Shown here in pieces: positions 1 to 11,457 of a stretch of DNA of 64,000 bases. The DNA is from Ascidia mentula (Eukaryota > Chordata > Ascidiacea > Phlebobranchia > Ascidiidae). The translations under genes were made by a program, and so were the position numbers. The stretch covers positions 17,613,001 through 17,677,000 of the forward strand of contig OX387199.1 in the NCBI GenBank assembly GCA_947561715.1. Reading direction: 5' to 3'. Position 1 is the stretch's first letter. Every line of letters begins with the position of its first letter. The notes beneath the pieces are model-generated. The model did no database searches. It worked only from the letters and a program-made list of their open reading frames with translations, and was not told where the DNA came from.

Positions 1-37
1 GAAGGTGTTTACAGAACAGTTCTAGATACCCACTCAC

Positions 38-1169
38 CACATGCATCAGCAATCAACTTTGCAAGAAAATCTTCATTGCCATACTGCTTGCTAGCAAGGG
101 GAGTTTTTAATGCTTTGCTTACAGCTGCAACATCACGTAAATCTTCCACCGTTGAACACACCAGCTCTGAAAAACGGACAAAATGTATAAAAACATGCAG
201 AGGTTTATGTTTGAATAGTTTTGGCTATGTGCACAGACCTGGAAGCAATGCGATTGCCTTTTCACATGCCTGCTCATATCCCTCGATTACTTCTGGAACT
301 GACAATCCCATTCTCAGTAACTCCTCCGCCAAGGTTAGTAGGGCACCTGGAAAATATTATGAACATTGGAAACTTTCAAACAGAACCCAAGTTATCCTTT
401 GTCAATCATTTAACAAATTTCATGTACGAATTCAAGAACATATAATGGCTGCAAAACACATAAACATTGGGATGAATTTACCTGCAAAGATTAGGACTAA
501 GTTTGTTCCATCACCAACCTCCTGTTCGCACATTTGTGAAGCAATCACCAGCATTTTTGCCGCTGGGTGCTCAACCTACAAATTATTTTTTGTTAACATC
601 CCAAAACGTACATATAAATATATATAAAAAGACAGCCAAAAAATACAGTTAACCTCCAATTCCTTTAGGATTGTTGCAGCATCATTGGTCACAAACAGTT
701 TCTCAATGTGGTTGATGACCATTTTGTTCATTCCTAAATTCAATTACAATTTATACAGTGCCTGAAGTTTATTCACATGTAAACAATTTCTCTTCACTTG
801 AAAATAAACTGTTAAACAATTAATTTATTACCATGGGGTCCAAACGCAGTTGTTGTGGTTTTCGCAAGTTCACCACAAGCTTTGATATTTCTATAAACAG
901 CTTCATCAAGACCTTGAAAGTGCTGCAAACACAAGAAATATCTCATTATTTGTTACAACTTGAAAGCATCAGTTGCAAGCAATTACATCAAGGCAAAGCA
1001 ATTTAATTTTAAGCATAAAATACAATTTACAACAACGAAAAAAACATGCGGTTGATACTTAAACCTGAAAACTAATGAACATTTAACAACTTTTGAACAT
1101 AATTCTTACACGTGCGCCATCTTTCAGCATCTGTGAGAAACCTGGTGCTTTCGGAACATGAAACGCCAT
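38..1169 (-). CDS. CCT8: T-complex protein 1 subunit theta (CCT8), 5' exons; gene runs off the window
   Basis: This is the N-terminal part of a subunit of the cytosolic TRiC/CCT chaperonin, the ATP-driven ring that folds actin, tubulin and other proteins. Six exons can be read on the minus strand with GT-AG borders: 1110-1169, 832-922, 654-733, 482-575, 239-346 and 38-166. The start reads MAFHVPKAPGFSQMLKDGAR, which is characteristic of the theta subunit. Later exons show TTTTAFGPHG followed by MNKMVINHIEKLF (the nucleotide-binding start of the equatorial domain), then QMCEQEVGDGTN, the conserved group II chaperonin GDGTN segment. The remaining two thirds of the protein lie to the left of position 1. 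The visible exons show no stop or frameshift. Subunit identity is from remembered family sequence; a database search would confirm it. Confidence 0.93.
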
Positions 1170-2506
1170 TGCTTCTTTTCAAGACAAAATTATAATATAT
1201 ACAATTTACTGCAAATACCTGTAATAGTTTCACAGATTAACAGCATAAGTGCTAAAATGACAGATTTGCGACAACACAACTTCTAAACCGAAAAAGCTTC
1301 AACACACTAACTTCAAAACCTTCCAGCAAGTTCTTTTGAACTTAACGACAGGCGTGCTTCGTTTCCAAACTATCCGGGTCTCTAGAGCAGCAGTTTCCAA
1401 TTCTTTGGGGTCGCCGAACGCTTTGATTCCCTGGATTCCTTTGCAGAACATTAGTTTTTTAAGTCAGTTAAATTTTTAATTTTAATTAAGTCAGTTCATT
1501 TTAAGGGTCCCACATGTTACATCGTAATGGGCCTCACGAACTATCATTACCTTTCAGGTGGTGCAGTGTTAAAATCAAATTATTGTCTTTCATCCTAAAA
1601 ATCCTAAAAGCGTTGTTGGGAATGACTGCGTCACCGGTTTGTGGAAGTTGGAAACCACTGCTTGAGTGATGGCCCTGTTCTACTGTTGTTATGCGTGCGC
1701 CATTCTTGCCACTGTTGGTTTAGTACATTTCCATTATCGTGCATTGAATACAATCCCAATGCGCGATCACAACCATCACCGTTGGTATTAATTAGCGTTA
1801 AGCGTAGTGAATGTAGTAGGAGTTGCTATCGGATTCGGCAGAATATTGTGTAAGGATATACCAGCACCAGGATCTAGATACTGTTTTAAAATTCCAGCTC
1901 TTCAGCATCCCGTGTTCTTTACAATAAGCTACTGATTTGACTCCTCGAGCATCCTTCTTTATTTACGAATAAAGACACATGTTGTAATGTCAGCCGGGTA
2001 GGCTACCAATGGCGCTAGTGACTGATCGAACGAGAAAGAAGTAACTTTAAGGAGTTAATTATGCAAGTTTAATTAGTGAGTAAGCTGAGTCTAGTAGTAA
2101 AATGATAACACGGTAGTTAGTTATTTATAACAAAGTGCGATTAAAAAGGTCGACTGTCCTTGAGCTGGATGCCAAAAGACTGTGGGGAGTTCTGCAGGAA
2201 GGCACAATTAACTCCGTGTGCGTTTTGAGGTATTGTTGGGAATTGAGTCAAGAAGCTGCGTGCATATAAGGTGGCAATTTTAGTCAGTTTATCAATTGCA
2301 CGATTCTCCGAAGCACACAACAATATTAATCACAAACATTATCCAATATTTAAGAACAGACTAAGCACATACGTATTTGAAACCGAACAAAAAAGTAACA
2401 CTATGTAAAATGTAGTAAAACTCTTGGCACTGATGAAGTGATTTCTTTTAATTCCAATATTTACTGCCTTGATTTAGTAATGATGCAACCAACTGTGCAG
2501 AGATTT
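1170..2506. other. Intergenic region between CCT8 and PDXK
   Basis: I see no supported gene here. The interval includes the probable CCT8 promoter, since CCT8 starts at 1169 on the minus strand and reads away. The few open frames (1641-1853, 2141-2323) show no recognisable motif and look like chance openings. The 3' untranslated part of PDXK must lie just below 2507. Confidence 0.5.
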
Positions 2507-4481
2507 TTACACAAGCTCTTCTATAATTTCAGCACGCACGCAGGTTTCTGGGTCTTCAATGTGCTTTTTGCTTTGCACAAGACGTAATTCCAGGTTTGCA
2601 AAAGACGGTTTCTTGCCAGGGCCCACTTCACCTAAGATGAACAACGCTTTTTGTCATGTATCTGGGTCTACGCATAGCGGACAAACGTTTCTGTATGAGA
2701 AAAAAAGTCATACGCACCTTCTGCCATGGCCTGTGTTAACTTTAAAACGTGTTGCATAGTAGATATAACTTTTTCCAAGGCAAATTTTAAATCGTTGGGG
2801 TGGCGATGAGACCAGGCCAATAACAATGCTGCAAACAGGTCACCTGACCCAACAAATGCTGCTCCAATCAGTGGCATTTCCAAACGTATTTGCTTTGGTT
2901 TTCCATTTCCTATCACAAAGTATGTATATTTGGCTAAAATAGTACAAAGCTGTTTAAAAACATATACATAATTTTTTTAGCAACAATGAAATGCATGCAC
3001 ACCTGCAGTAACACTACTTCCATATCCAATGAGGACATTTGCTCCACCGAGTGTAGAACTGCTGATTACAATAGTTTTTGGTCCTTTGTTGTGTAATTCT
3101 TTAACACTTAATAAAGCATCTGTTTCATTTGTGATCTTTCTGTCTACAAAAAAATACATTTAATTTTACACTATTATGTTATTATATAATGTTTCTCTGT
3201 CGCCAATTTTTTACCAGTCCCACAATATATCATATTTCAATAATAAATTGACTTCCCATGGTTCGAATTGCATACTGCTACCATGATAAATTATTATTTT
3301 TAAATAATATGTTTTGTTCATTATATTTTGGTTTAGATATATTAAATCACTTGCTGTTATGAAGTTCTACACGTCTGTAGGTGCAAAAAGGTTGAGAACC
3401 CTTTAATAAAATACAATCTATCCATCACTACCTTGGCTGCGAAGCCTGTGAACCTTACTATCCATCACTATATTGTGTTAGGTTCGATTTTTGACACCAA
3501 AATATCACTTATTTGTAATGGGTCACATCAAAAGATAAAACCACACACAAATACCTGTCAGTAATTCAGCCTCAAATTGATTTGGAGTCAAAATGTCAGC
3601 AACAGGCACAACCTCATCACGATAGATTGGCAACAATTCCTCTGGGACATACATTTTTCCCTTACCATCCCAAGTATCACCCATCACTGGATCACAAACT
3701 AAAACAAATGTTGAAATGTTTCCATTATTAATCAACATACAGGCAAAACTGCAAAAAGAATTTATATACAGCAGGGGTCCTTAAAGGCATGCAAGGTTTA
3801 CAATGGTTTATAAGGCAAAATGATCAATGAGTAGATTTTCCAATAAGTTTGTAATACACATACTACACTTGGGCACCAGGGATAAAGGTTAAAAAGTGTC
3901 AAAATGAAACACAAATTATCAAATGAAACACAAATTATCCAATGAAACACAAATAATTTAAAAGTAGTCACAGTAATGATATTGTTCAAACACTTACCTA
4001 CCATAAATAAGTTTTGGATTTTGTTTTTTAAGTTCCTTAATAATTTCCACCATTTTCTTTAGCATCGATTTATCACGACAATAACCTGCAAAAATGAAAC
4101 ATTAATTGCATTGAATAGCCAAGCTGTAATATGCTCCAGATAGGTCCTATACAAATAGTGATCCCTCACCTGTCAGCACATAATCATAATGTGTAACTCC
4201 GTTCTTTTTTAAAGTTTCATACAACAATTCAATGTCTTTGCAGTCAATGACTTGTCCATCCCAATGTGGGTAACCAGTGTGATTAGAAAACTGAACTGAG
4301 TTGATAAAATCCACTTCAAAACCGAGCAACTTAAATAAACCAGAAAAGAATTTAGACAGACATCAATAATGTGGTTTATACATAAACATAAACTAACTTG
4401 CAAGGGAAAGACAGCTGATCGGTTTCCTACATAGCCACGTACTACATGACTTTGAATTGAAAGTACTCGACAAGCACACAT
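2507..4481 (-). CDS. PDXK: Pyridoxal kinase, copy 1 (seven exons, complete)
   Basis: The enzyme phosphorylates pyridoxal, pyridoxine and pyridoxamine with ATP in the cytosol, the salvage route to pyridoxal 5'-phosphate. Exons read on the minus strand: 4398-4481, 4170-4330, 4002-4085, 3555-3698, 3003-3143, 2718-2909 and 2507-2631, all with GT-AG borders. The start is [20 protein letters not shown], matching the family's N-terminal substrate-binding segment; the next exon has [14 protein letters not shown]. Exon 4 carries [19 protein letters not shown] and ends in [12 protein letters not shown]. Exon 6 has the catalytic GSGD loop of ribokinase-like kinases ([15 protein letters not shown]). The last exon ends in [16 protein letters not shown]. 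Length (about 310 residues) fits animal PDXK. The ATG at 4479-4481 is chosen because it directly precedes the conserved CRVLSIQ. Confidence 0.95.
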
Positions 4482-4716
4482 CACTCTCAAATATGACACT
4501 AGTGAATGTTCATTCAAATTATATTAGCTTTACCTAGAGCTGCAGCATTTATTCACCGAAAAAAACAAAGTGGAAATGTCATTCAATGAGCACACATAAC
4601 TTTGACCATTTTTGCCATCAACTTTGAGTTTAATTTTGCGACAATAACCACTTGTAAAAGTTTGAACTGGTGAGCATGTAAGGAACAAGTGTAAAAACAG
4701 TATATGGTTAACATTG

Positions 4717-5292
4717 TTACCATTTCGCCCTTTGCACACCACACAACAATGAATGATCCGCAAAATTTCGCCAGACAATCCTGCTAAGTCTCCACCTTCT
4801 TTTCTTGCCTCGTGGCCTTGATGTAACCACACACCGATTACTTGCTGAATATGGATTGCTGGCTCTTGGCAAAGTGTTATATTCCTGGTGAGCCACCTGT
4901 CTCAGCATTAGTGGCAGAAAGTCATTGTATTGCAATGCATGTAGTCTGGTCATTAATGGGTCATAATGAGTGGCTAATGCTCTTCGACGAGCATCGCGTT
5001 GCATTACCCAGTTAAAATGCCACAGGTGACTACCTTTTCTGTCTTTATCTCCTCTTTTTACCCACGATTCTGCTGTTAGATGTTCAGGTACTGGACTGTA
5101 AGCAACTGTTGGTTTTTCTGGAGGTTTAGGTCCATTTCTTGGAATTAAATAACTAAAATCGACATCAAACATGACTTTTGTGTTCCTTGCTTTGGTCCTG
5201 CGATTGAGCGCCCTTGACATATTTCGAATTTGTACAAAAAAGGTTGATTTTACATGCAGCATGTTCAATTCGAATCTTTTTCCTTTTCTCAA
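4717..5292 (-). CDS. MRPS14: Mitochondrial ribosomal protein S14 (uS14m), single exon
   Basis: This is a component of the small subunit of the mitochondrial ribosome. The C-terminal half carries the uS14 signature: RDARRRALATHYDPLMTRL, then LPRASNPYSASNRCVVTSRP directly followed by RGKKRRWRLSRIVWR, ending GVQRAKW with a stop at 4717-4719. The open frame is up to 191 codons. Internal methionines at residues 11 and 25 are alternative starts; the upstream part would serve as a mitochondrial targeting region. Even from the inner start it is longer than the roughly 128-residue vertebrate protein, owing to an extra proline-rich stretch (PRNGPKPPEKPTVAYSPVPE) before the conserved domain. It lies head to tail with PDXK, about 235 bp upstream of the PDXK start. 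The last tens of bases recur beside PDXK copy 2. Confidence 0.93.
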   Translation of the reverse strand: MRKGKRFELNMLHVKSTFFVQIRNMSRALNRRTKARNTKVMFDVDFSYLIPRNGPKPPEKPTVAYSPVPEHLTAESWVKRGDKDRKGSHLWHFNWVMQRDARRRALATHYDPLMTRLHALQYNDFLPLMLRQVAHQEYNTLPRASNPYSASNRCVVTSRPRGKKRRWRLSRIVWRNFADHSLLCGVQRAKW

Positions 5293-6485
5293 ACTTTTTT
5301 TTTGATTTTTTTCTTTTACTAAAAACAGATCAAAGCATTAAAGTAGTTAGCAACAAAATCTTCTAGAAGCTTTGCCAACTTATGCAACCGATCCTATATG
5401 CTACATACACTACACACACACACGAACACGACCCCAAAGGATTTCAACGGCAAGCGTCATTGCTTAAGAGTTACGACATAATACGCATATGATATTCATA
5501 ACCGATTATGAATATGTTTTTTTTTTAATTTTGATATCGTTAGAAAGGTCAGCCTATGAACTTTTACGTGTAAAAAAATCAAGCTGCTACCTCGTAGGGC
5601 GGCCGAGTAACCCGCGTTCAAAGTTTTGTTAACTGGCGATTTTTTTTTGTCAACTAACATCCCTCTGGTCCCCAAACAACCGGTGTCCGGATTCCGGACC
5701 TGTTATAGAGGGCGCTGTCATATGTGAATACACTTTACTGTATCGTTTTATCACGTTTTTACGTGAGTTCGTGTTTCACTTACTTTTTGGAATTGCTTGA
5801 CAAATACAAATAAACCAAAACTTCCCCTAACAGAACTTTTAATTAGCCTTTTCACCAACAAAACTATTCTGACGCAACTAAATTTGTTGTATTACCATAT
5901 TTATGTGCATTAGGCCTACTTTGCTATAAATATGTGAGATTGTTCAAAATTACAAAAGTTACTTCAACAAAGTTTAATAATAGGGTTTTGAAACAAAGTT
6001 TACCTTTTATGATTTTTCTTTAATTAACACAACTTCATAAGCATCCAACAGAACTCCATCCGATTACAGCTCAATAATTACGGGTTTTTATGCATACTCA
6101 CAGTAAAAAAAATGCCACAAACTTTCTACGTTTTACAATAACACGAGCTGACACTACAAAATCGATCAGAATGTCAAGTCAGCATAAGGATAGTCAGAAC
6201 AAGAAAAAGGCGACGGTGTCTTCAAACATGCGACGTTCGTTTTGAGAAAATTGCGTACACAGGAAAACTGCTGATGCAAAAAAGCAAACGATGGCAATAC
6301 TGTAGCTGCAGTTTCCTGGAAATAGTCAATATGTCATATTCGTTTTATTGTGGCAAGGTAGGCTACACTACATGGTGCGCAAAAGTGCTCAACTTGTCAG
6401 GCAACCTTTACATAATACGTCTGTACATGATTGGCAGGAACGCCTCTGCGCAGGTCCTTCTTGGCGATCATAGCTATCGTATTTA
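5293..6485. other. Intergenic region upstream of MRPS14
   Basis: No gene can be supported. The sequence is AT-rich, with several poly-T runs (for example near 5515-5530 and 5640), and must contain the MRPS14 promoter near 5300. I see no recognisable coding exon on either strand. Confidence 0.45.
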
Positions 6486-6572
6486 GATCAATGATCTAGT
6501 ATCTCAGTTGATAGGGTTGGGCCTGGTTAGCCCAGCATGGTCGTGAGTTCAAACATCACCGGGAGCTTTATT
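6486..6572 (+). repeat. tRNA-like sequence, probable tRNA-derived SINE head or tRNA pseudogene
   Basis: The stretch resembles a tRNA in order and spacing. An A-box-like TATCTCAGTTGATAGGG lies near 6499 and a B-box-like GTGAGTTCAAACATC near 6543, each a few bases off consensus, about 45 bp apart. Downstream it ends in GGGAGC and a T run. The arms do not pair well enough for a functional tRNA. A short tRNA-derived retroposon is the likeliest origin. Confidence 0.4.
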
Positions 6573-6889
6573 TTTCAGATATCGTTCCGACTTGTCGATA
6601 AAAGTGGCTGATCTACTAGGCTGCAAAGCTCGTAAACCTGATGGTGTATGTTTGGTGATAATTATGGCGAAACAAACGTTTTAGAGTTCATTTTATTGGG
6701 GGTTAAGCAAATGAATGATCTTGCATATGTAATTGATGTCGCCTGAAGGAACAAAACCTACTAGATGTCAAAAGCCATGTCGCTCTATATGGTAAGACGA
6801 CCGAGTCGTAAGACAATCTAAGTGTGGAATATCTTACATTCAATTACCACAAATCAATTTATTTCTTCTGCAAAAGACTTTGCATAGTT

Positions 6890-7275
6890 TGTGTTTTGAC
6901 TAAACCGCATTGGTTGTTGGTGAATCTCGATTTTTGTCAACGCGGAATAATTGAGTTAAATAGAGAACACATATATGCCTTCCAATAAGAATTATTGCAT
7001 AATGTAGAATGAATGCTGTTGTGTCAAACCTAATGTTACATCTGCTTGCAATATTTTACATGTGCCGCATAGTTCCATAATAACCTCCCTGTTTAAAACC
7101 CCACCTAAATCTTGTATTTGCTGGATATTATCGTTTGAATTATCCGTTTGTAAATATACACAAAATTATTCAATGATGCACTTGCATATCTAAAAGCAAC
7201 CAAATGAATTAGTGGACTGACGTCATACATCTTATGTTTTTAATTCTATGATATTTGTTGTGTTATAACCGTCGC
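6890..7275. repeat. Dispersed repeat segment R1, copy 1 (uninterrupted)
   Basis: The segment from GACTAAACCGCATTGGTTG through GTTATAACCGTCGCTT recurs, with about 10 percent divergence by eye, at 18839-18932 plus 20711-20990. There it is split by a 1.78-kb insertion. This copy therefore serves as the empty-site reference for that insertion (CCTTCCAATAAG near 6978). No coding potential is visible. Confidence 0.7.
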
Positions 7276-7279
7276 TTCA

Positions 7280-7898
7280 GGCCGCAACTCTGTATTTCTG
7301 TGGAAAAGAGTTTCTTGGTTGGGAAATGCCCTTCTCGAAGTTCTGCGTAACAGAGTTAATTGTATGTAACAATGCAATGGGTCATGCATGGGCGCCAGTG
7401 TTTTGGTTGAATGAGCGCAGATGAACAGGCTGTTGCCAGGGCGATTTTCAGCGTGGTTTGGGCAGTTTTACTATGGTTTTCAGGGTTATTAGTCAGGCAG
7501 TAAATTGGTAGAGCGTGCTGTTGTACATGTAGCTGAAAAACTACCAAAATATTGAGGTGGATTTTGTGGAAAAATGAATCACAGAAAGTATGCTCAGTTT
7601 GTGATTTTCTGTTAGTCCCGACCCTTGTCTAGGAATTCTGGTCAAAATTATATTCGAGATAACTACTTTAACCGCTCCCCCAGGGGCATTTTGTCCCCTT
7701 GTTGGCCATTATTTTGGCTAAAAAATCAGAAAAAAATGTAGGTTTGTTTTGTGAAAAAATGAATCACAGAAAGTACCCTCCATTTGCGATTAAGTAAAGT
7801 TTTCAACCCTCGTCTACACAATTCATTAAGAATTAGATGTATTGTAACTGTTTCCCCCCCTCCCCCTCAAGGGTTGTTTTGCCCCACCCCCCAGGGTT
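7280..7898. repeat. Dispersed repeat segment R2, copy 1
   Basis: The segment begins near CTGTATTTCTGTGGAAAAGA and includes TTAGTCCCGACCCTTGTC and AACCGCTCCCCCAGGGGC. Related copies lie at about 25200-25545 and 37940-38530. This copy continues directly from R1 copy 1 and is cut at 7898 by the CACTA-like element. No protein motif is visible; non-autonomous mobile DNA is the likeliest explanation. Confidence 0.65.
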
Positions 7899-9005
7899 CC
7901 CAGATAGCAAGGCTTAGTTGGGTAACCGTTGGCCAACACCTTTTTGGTTGGCGTTGGCTAATCGTCTAAATATATAATTGGACAAACGTTGGTAAACTGT
8001 TAGTATTCAAAGTCAAAATTTCCTTGAATTTCGTAAAATTGGTTGATATGTAAAGGAATTAGAAATCCATGGGTGTTTATTTGGTCGAACTGTTTGAAGT
8101 CTATACACAAACTCACTAGCATTTCCCCAACGATGGCGCTTTGTCGTAGATTTTCTGTTGCAGCGCGCCAATGTTGGCACTATATGTATCACATTTTGTT
8201 GTTAAAATTTTTGTGCGACTTGATGTGATATACGCAGTTGTGTACAATATTTACTACAAAGTCTTTTAACACAATGAAGTATAAATTTTTAGACGTAAGG
8301 TTTTTTTTCCGACCAAACAGTTTGGTTTTTAGTGGTTTGACTTTTATCATTTTGGAAATAGTTACTACAAAGTAAAACTAGCAACAAATTTTGTTTAGGC
8401 GCCGTAAATAGCGTGTTTTTCGATTAAAAAATGCTTTGCGGCAATGAAATTTTCAAAGCATTTAGACAATTTATGATTTCTATGAGTTGCACGCCTCGTC
8501 ATTCGATTTCGCGCCCTTTCTTTCCTTTCGGTGGACAAAAGCAACGACGAAGGTTGGCATTAAAACTATGTTAAATTTTTGTTAACTTCATGTAAATGGA
8601 AGTTTTTAATTAATGTATAAATGTGCTATACTCTGCCGTTTTGTAATATATTAGTGTATATTAATGATGACCAATTAATGTAAAAAGAAGTTGACAAAAA
8701 GATGCACATGGTACAGAAAAGCCAACAAAATATTTGCTATGCTATACATTGGAACCAATCTTGGCTACACTTTCTTCTAGCTATTATATATTGTAGCAAA
8801 TTTTGTGCTGTGCCACTGTTGGTGCATTTGCCTTGTTCTCTTAGAAACATTGGCCATTAAAAATTGTATGTCAAAGTTTAAATTTACCAGGTTCTTTTTG
8901 GTTGGTCTTATTTTGTATGCTTTTTTAAACAAAGCTGCATGTATTCAGATTTAGTAAAATTCAATAATTGTTATATGTGGTTGTACAACTGCAATAAAAA
9001 ACTAA

Positions 9006-11033
9006 GTGTGTTATTTTGTAATGATAATGGTTCCAAGAGAAAAATCGTATTGGACAATTCGACGTAAAGTTAAGCAAAAAGTTCAAGAGTGCTGTATGGA
9101 AATTGCTTCACAAAACGAAGCTTCCCCAAATCTCCATCCTCAAATTTTGGATTCTAATGAAAATGATGATTGTTGTTTGGAAAGTAGTGGTAGTAGTTCA
9201 AACCATTCTACTTATGATGTTAGTGCAAGTTCAAGTGACAATGAGTCAGTTGAAGAGAAACATTCAGATGATAATATGCTTTCTATAGACCTGGGTTTTA
9301 AAAATGATGCTGATAATTTCAACTTGCAGGCTGAAATTGCTTTGTGGGCAACTTCCTGCAAAATTACCCAATGTGCATTACATTCTTTGTTGAGTATTTT
9401 AAGAGTAAAACTTCCCGACCTTCCCAAAGATCCGCGCACATTGCTGGGCACATGTACATCATACAAAACAAATTAAATTTCAAATGGGGAATATTACCAC
9501 TTTGGAATTGGTACACGTATTTGTGAAGAGTTAAAACAGGTTTCTTTTTTGCCTGAATGTGGCAGCACTTTAAGACTGCAAATAAATATTGACGGGCTTC
9601 CACTGTTTAAAAGTACCAATGATCAATTTTGGCCCATTTTGGGAATGTTAAGGGATTTTTCAAACAAAAAACCATTTCTTATTGGCATTTACCATGGCCT
9701 GACAAAACCAAAACCAATTAGTGCCTATCTTGAGGACTTTATCAATGATATGACATCCATTCAGAAAGATGGTCTATTGTTTAGCAACAGGCAGTACAGT
9801 GTTATTTTATCAGCAGTTATATGTGATGCCCCGGCTCGGTCACTGGTCAAATGTGTTAAGCAACACAATGGATATGCAGGTTGTGACAAGTGCACGGATC
9901 ATGGCACTTGGATAAATCATAGAATGACCTTTCAACAGCATGCAGAACTGAGAACAGGTTCTTCTTTTAAAGATATGATAGATGAAGAACACCATATGTC
10001 CAAGTCACCGCTTTTGTCACTTGATATCGGAATGGTCTCCAACTTTCCTTTGGATTATATGCATTCAGTGTGCTTGGGTGTAATGAAGCGCTTAATATTT
10101 TTATGGTCAAAAGGCCCATTGCCAATGCGATTCAGTAGTCGACATATAAAAAGTATATCTGAGTCCTTGGTGTCTTTACGGCAGTATATACCCAGTGAAT
10201 TTGCCCGGCGACCCAGAGGTTTAAATGAGTTTGAAAGATGGAAGGCAACAGAATTTCGTCAGTTTTTGCTGTATACTGGCCCAGTTGTGTTAATTGATAT
10301 TTTGGATCCTGATGTGTACAAAAACTTCATGCTTTTACATGTCGGAATATTGATACTTGCAAGTCCAAATTTACTTACACTACGTGATTACGCACACAAA
10401 TTGCTAACAGCTTTTGTTCAGCACTATTCTGCCTTATATGGAGCTGACAGCATTGTGTATAATGTACACAGTTTAATACACATCAGTGAAGATGCTAGAA
10501 TTCATGGTCCTCTTGATACATTCTCATCATTTCCTTTTGAAAACTATTTACAATCCTTAAAGAAAATGGTTCGTAAACCACAGTCTCCACTGCAACAAGT
10601 TCTACGACGCCTTTCTGAGCAAAGTTTAACTCCACCAAGCAGCGAAAAACCAGTAAAATTTCTTCACCAACATAGCAATGGTCCTTTGCCCGCCGAATGT
10701 GATTGTAATATGCTACAATACAAAAAACTGCAATTTCCTCAGTACACGATTGGTCTGCATGAAAGAGATAATTGTTTTAGAATTAATGGTCAAGTTTCCC
10801 TAATCCGTAATATACTGGTGTCACCACATGACAGTAAAAATTTGGTGTTTGTGTATGAAAATTTTATTGATCCTAAACATTTTTATTCTTATCCTGCAAC
10901 TTCAGCTAATTTTGGAGCTTATTATGTTTGCTGTATGTCTGGAAAATGGCAAACTGCCCTGCTATCTGAAATTGAGCACAAGTTTGTTCGTCTTCCCTGC
11001 AACAATGGATATTTTGTTCTTCCAGAGCTTTAG
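9006..11033 (+). pseudogene. CACTA/TNP2-like transposase, one in-frame stop
   Basis: The frame runs 676 codons and is interrupted only by TAA at 9474-9476, after TCTSYKTN; the second part is open from 9477 to 11033. It would be a nuclear enzyme that cuts and joins the element's ends. The N-terminus is charged, then serine- and acid-rich. Core motifs in order: INIDGLPLFKSTNDQFWPIL, SVILSAVICDAPARS, then HNGYAGCDKC (a Cys-x2-Cys pair), GMVSNFPLDYMHSVCLGVMK, and near the C-terminus NVHSLIHISEDARIHGPLD with FPFENYLQSLKKMVRK. These parallel the Transposase_21 core and DUF4218-like tail of plant CACTA transposases (recalled knowledge). The stop interrupts a conserved stretch (RTLLGT ... GEYYHFGIG), so this copy is probably dead. 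The true start may be a later methionine (MVPREKSYW). Confidence 0.8.
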
Positions 11034-11457
11034 TGACATTTTGCTGCTGGATTTAGGTTTCTTTTTGTATTAGTTTAAATTTTTGGATGCAAATTGCTTT
11101 TACTTGCAAAATTGATTTTGAAGTCTAAATACACTGTTCAAAGTATTATTGCAGTATATTATTTCCACTCATTTAATGCTTTATTACTCTTGAGAATTTG
11201 ATTTTGAGATTTTGTTTTGGGTCACCATGGTGTTTCTATTGTTTCATTAGACTTTATAGTCCCGGCTGTTTTTGACTTTTTAAAGTCTTATCAAAACTAA
11301 ACATATGTGGGGATAATGCCATAAACCCCCCCTAAAATACTATGGTATCTGTGTTTAACTATGTAAATATTTACATAATAGGCCATAGCTGCTTATTAAC
11401 TATGCATGTTGATGCCATTTTTTTATTGTTGCAGATTTCTTGAGAGAGCAACTGAAA

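Noticed and set aside
76..627. 183-codon open frame on the plus strand
   Set aside because: It is the antisense shadow of three CCT8 exons; the minus strand gives a clear CCT8 reading with splice sites.
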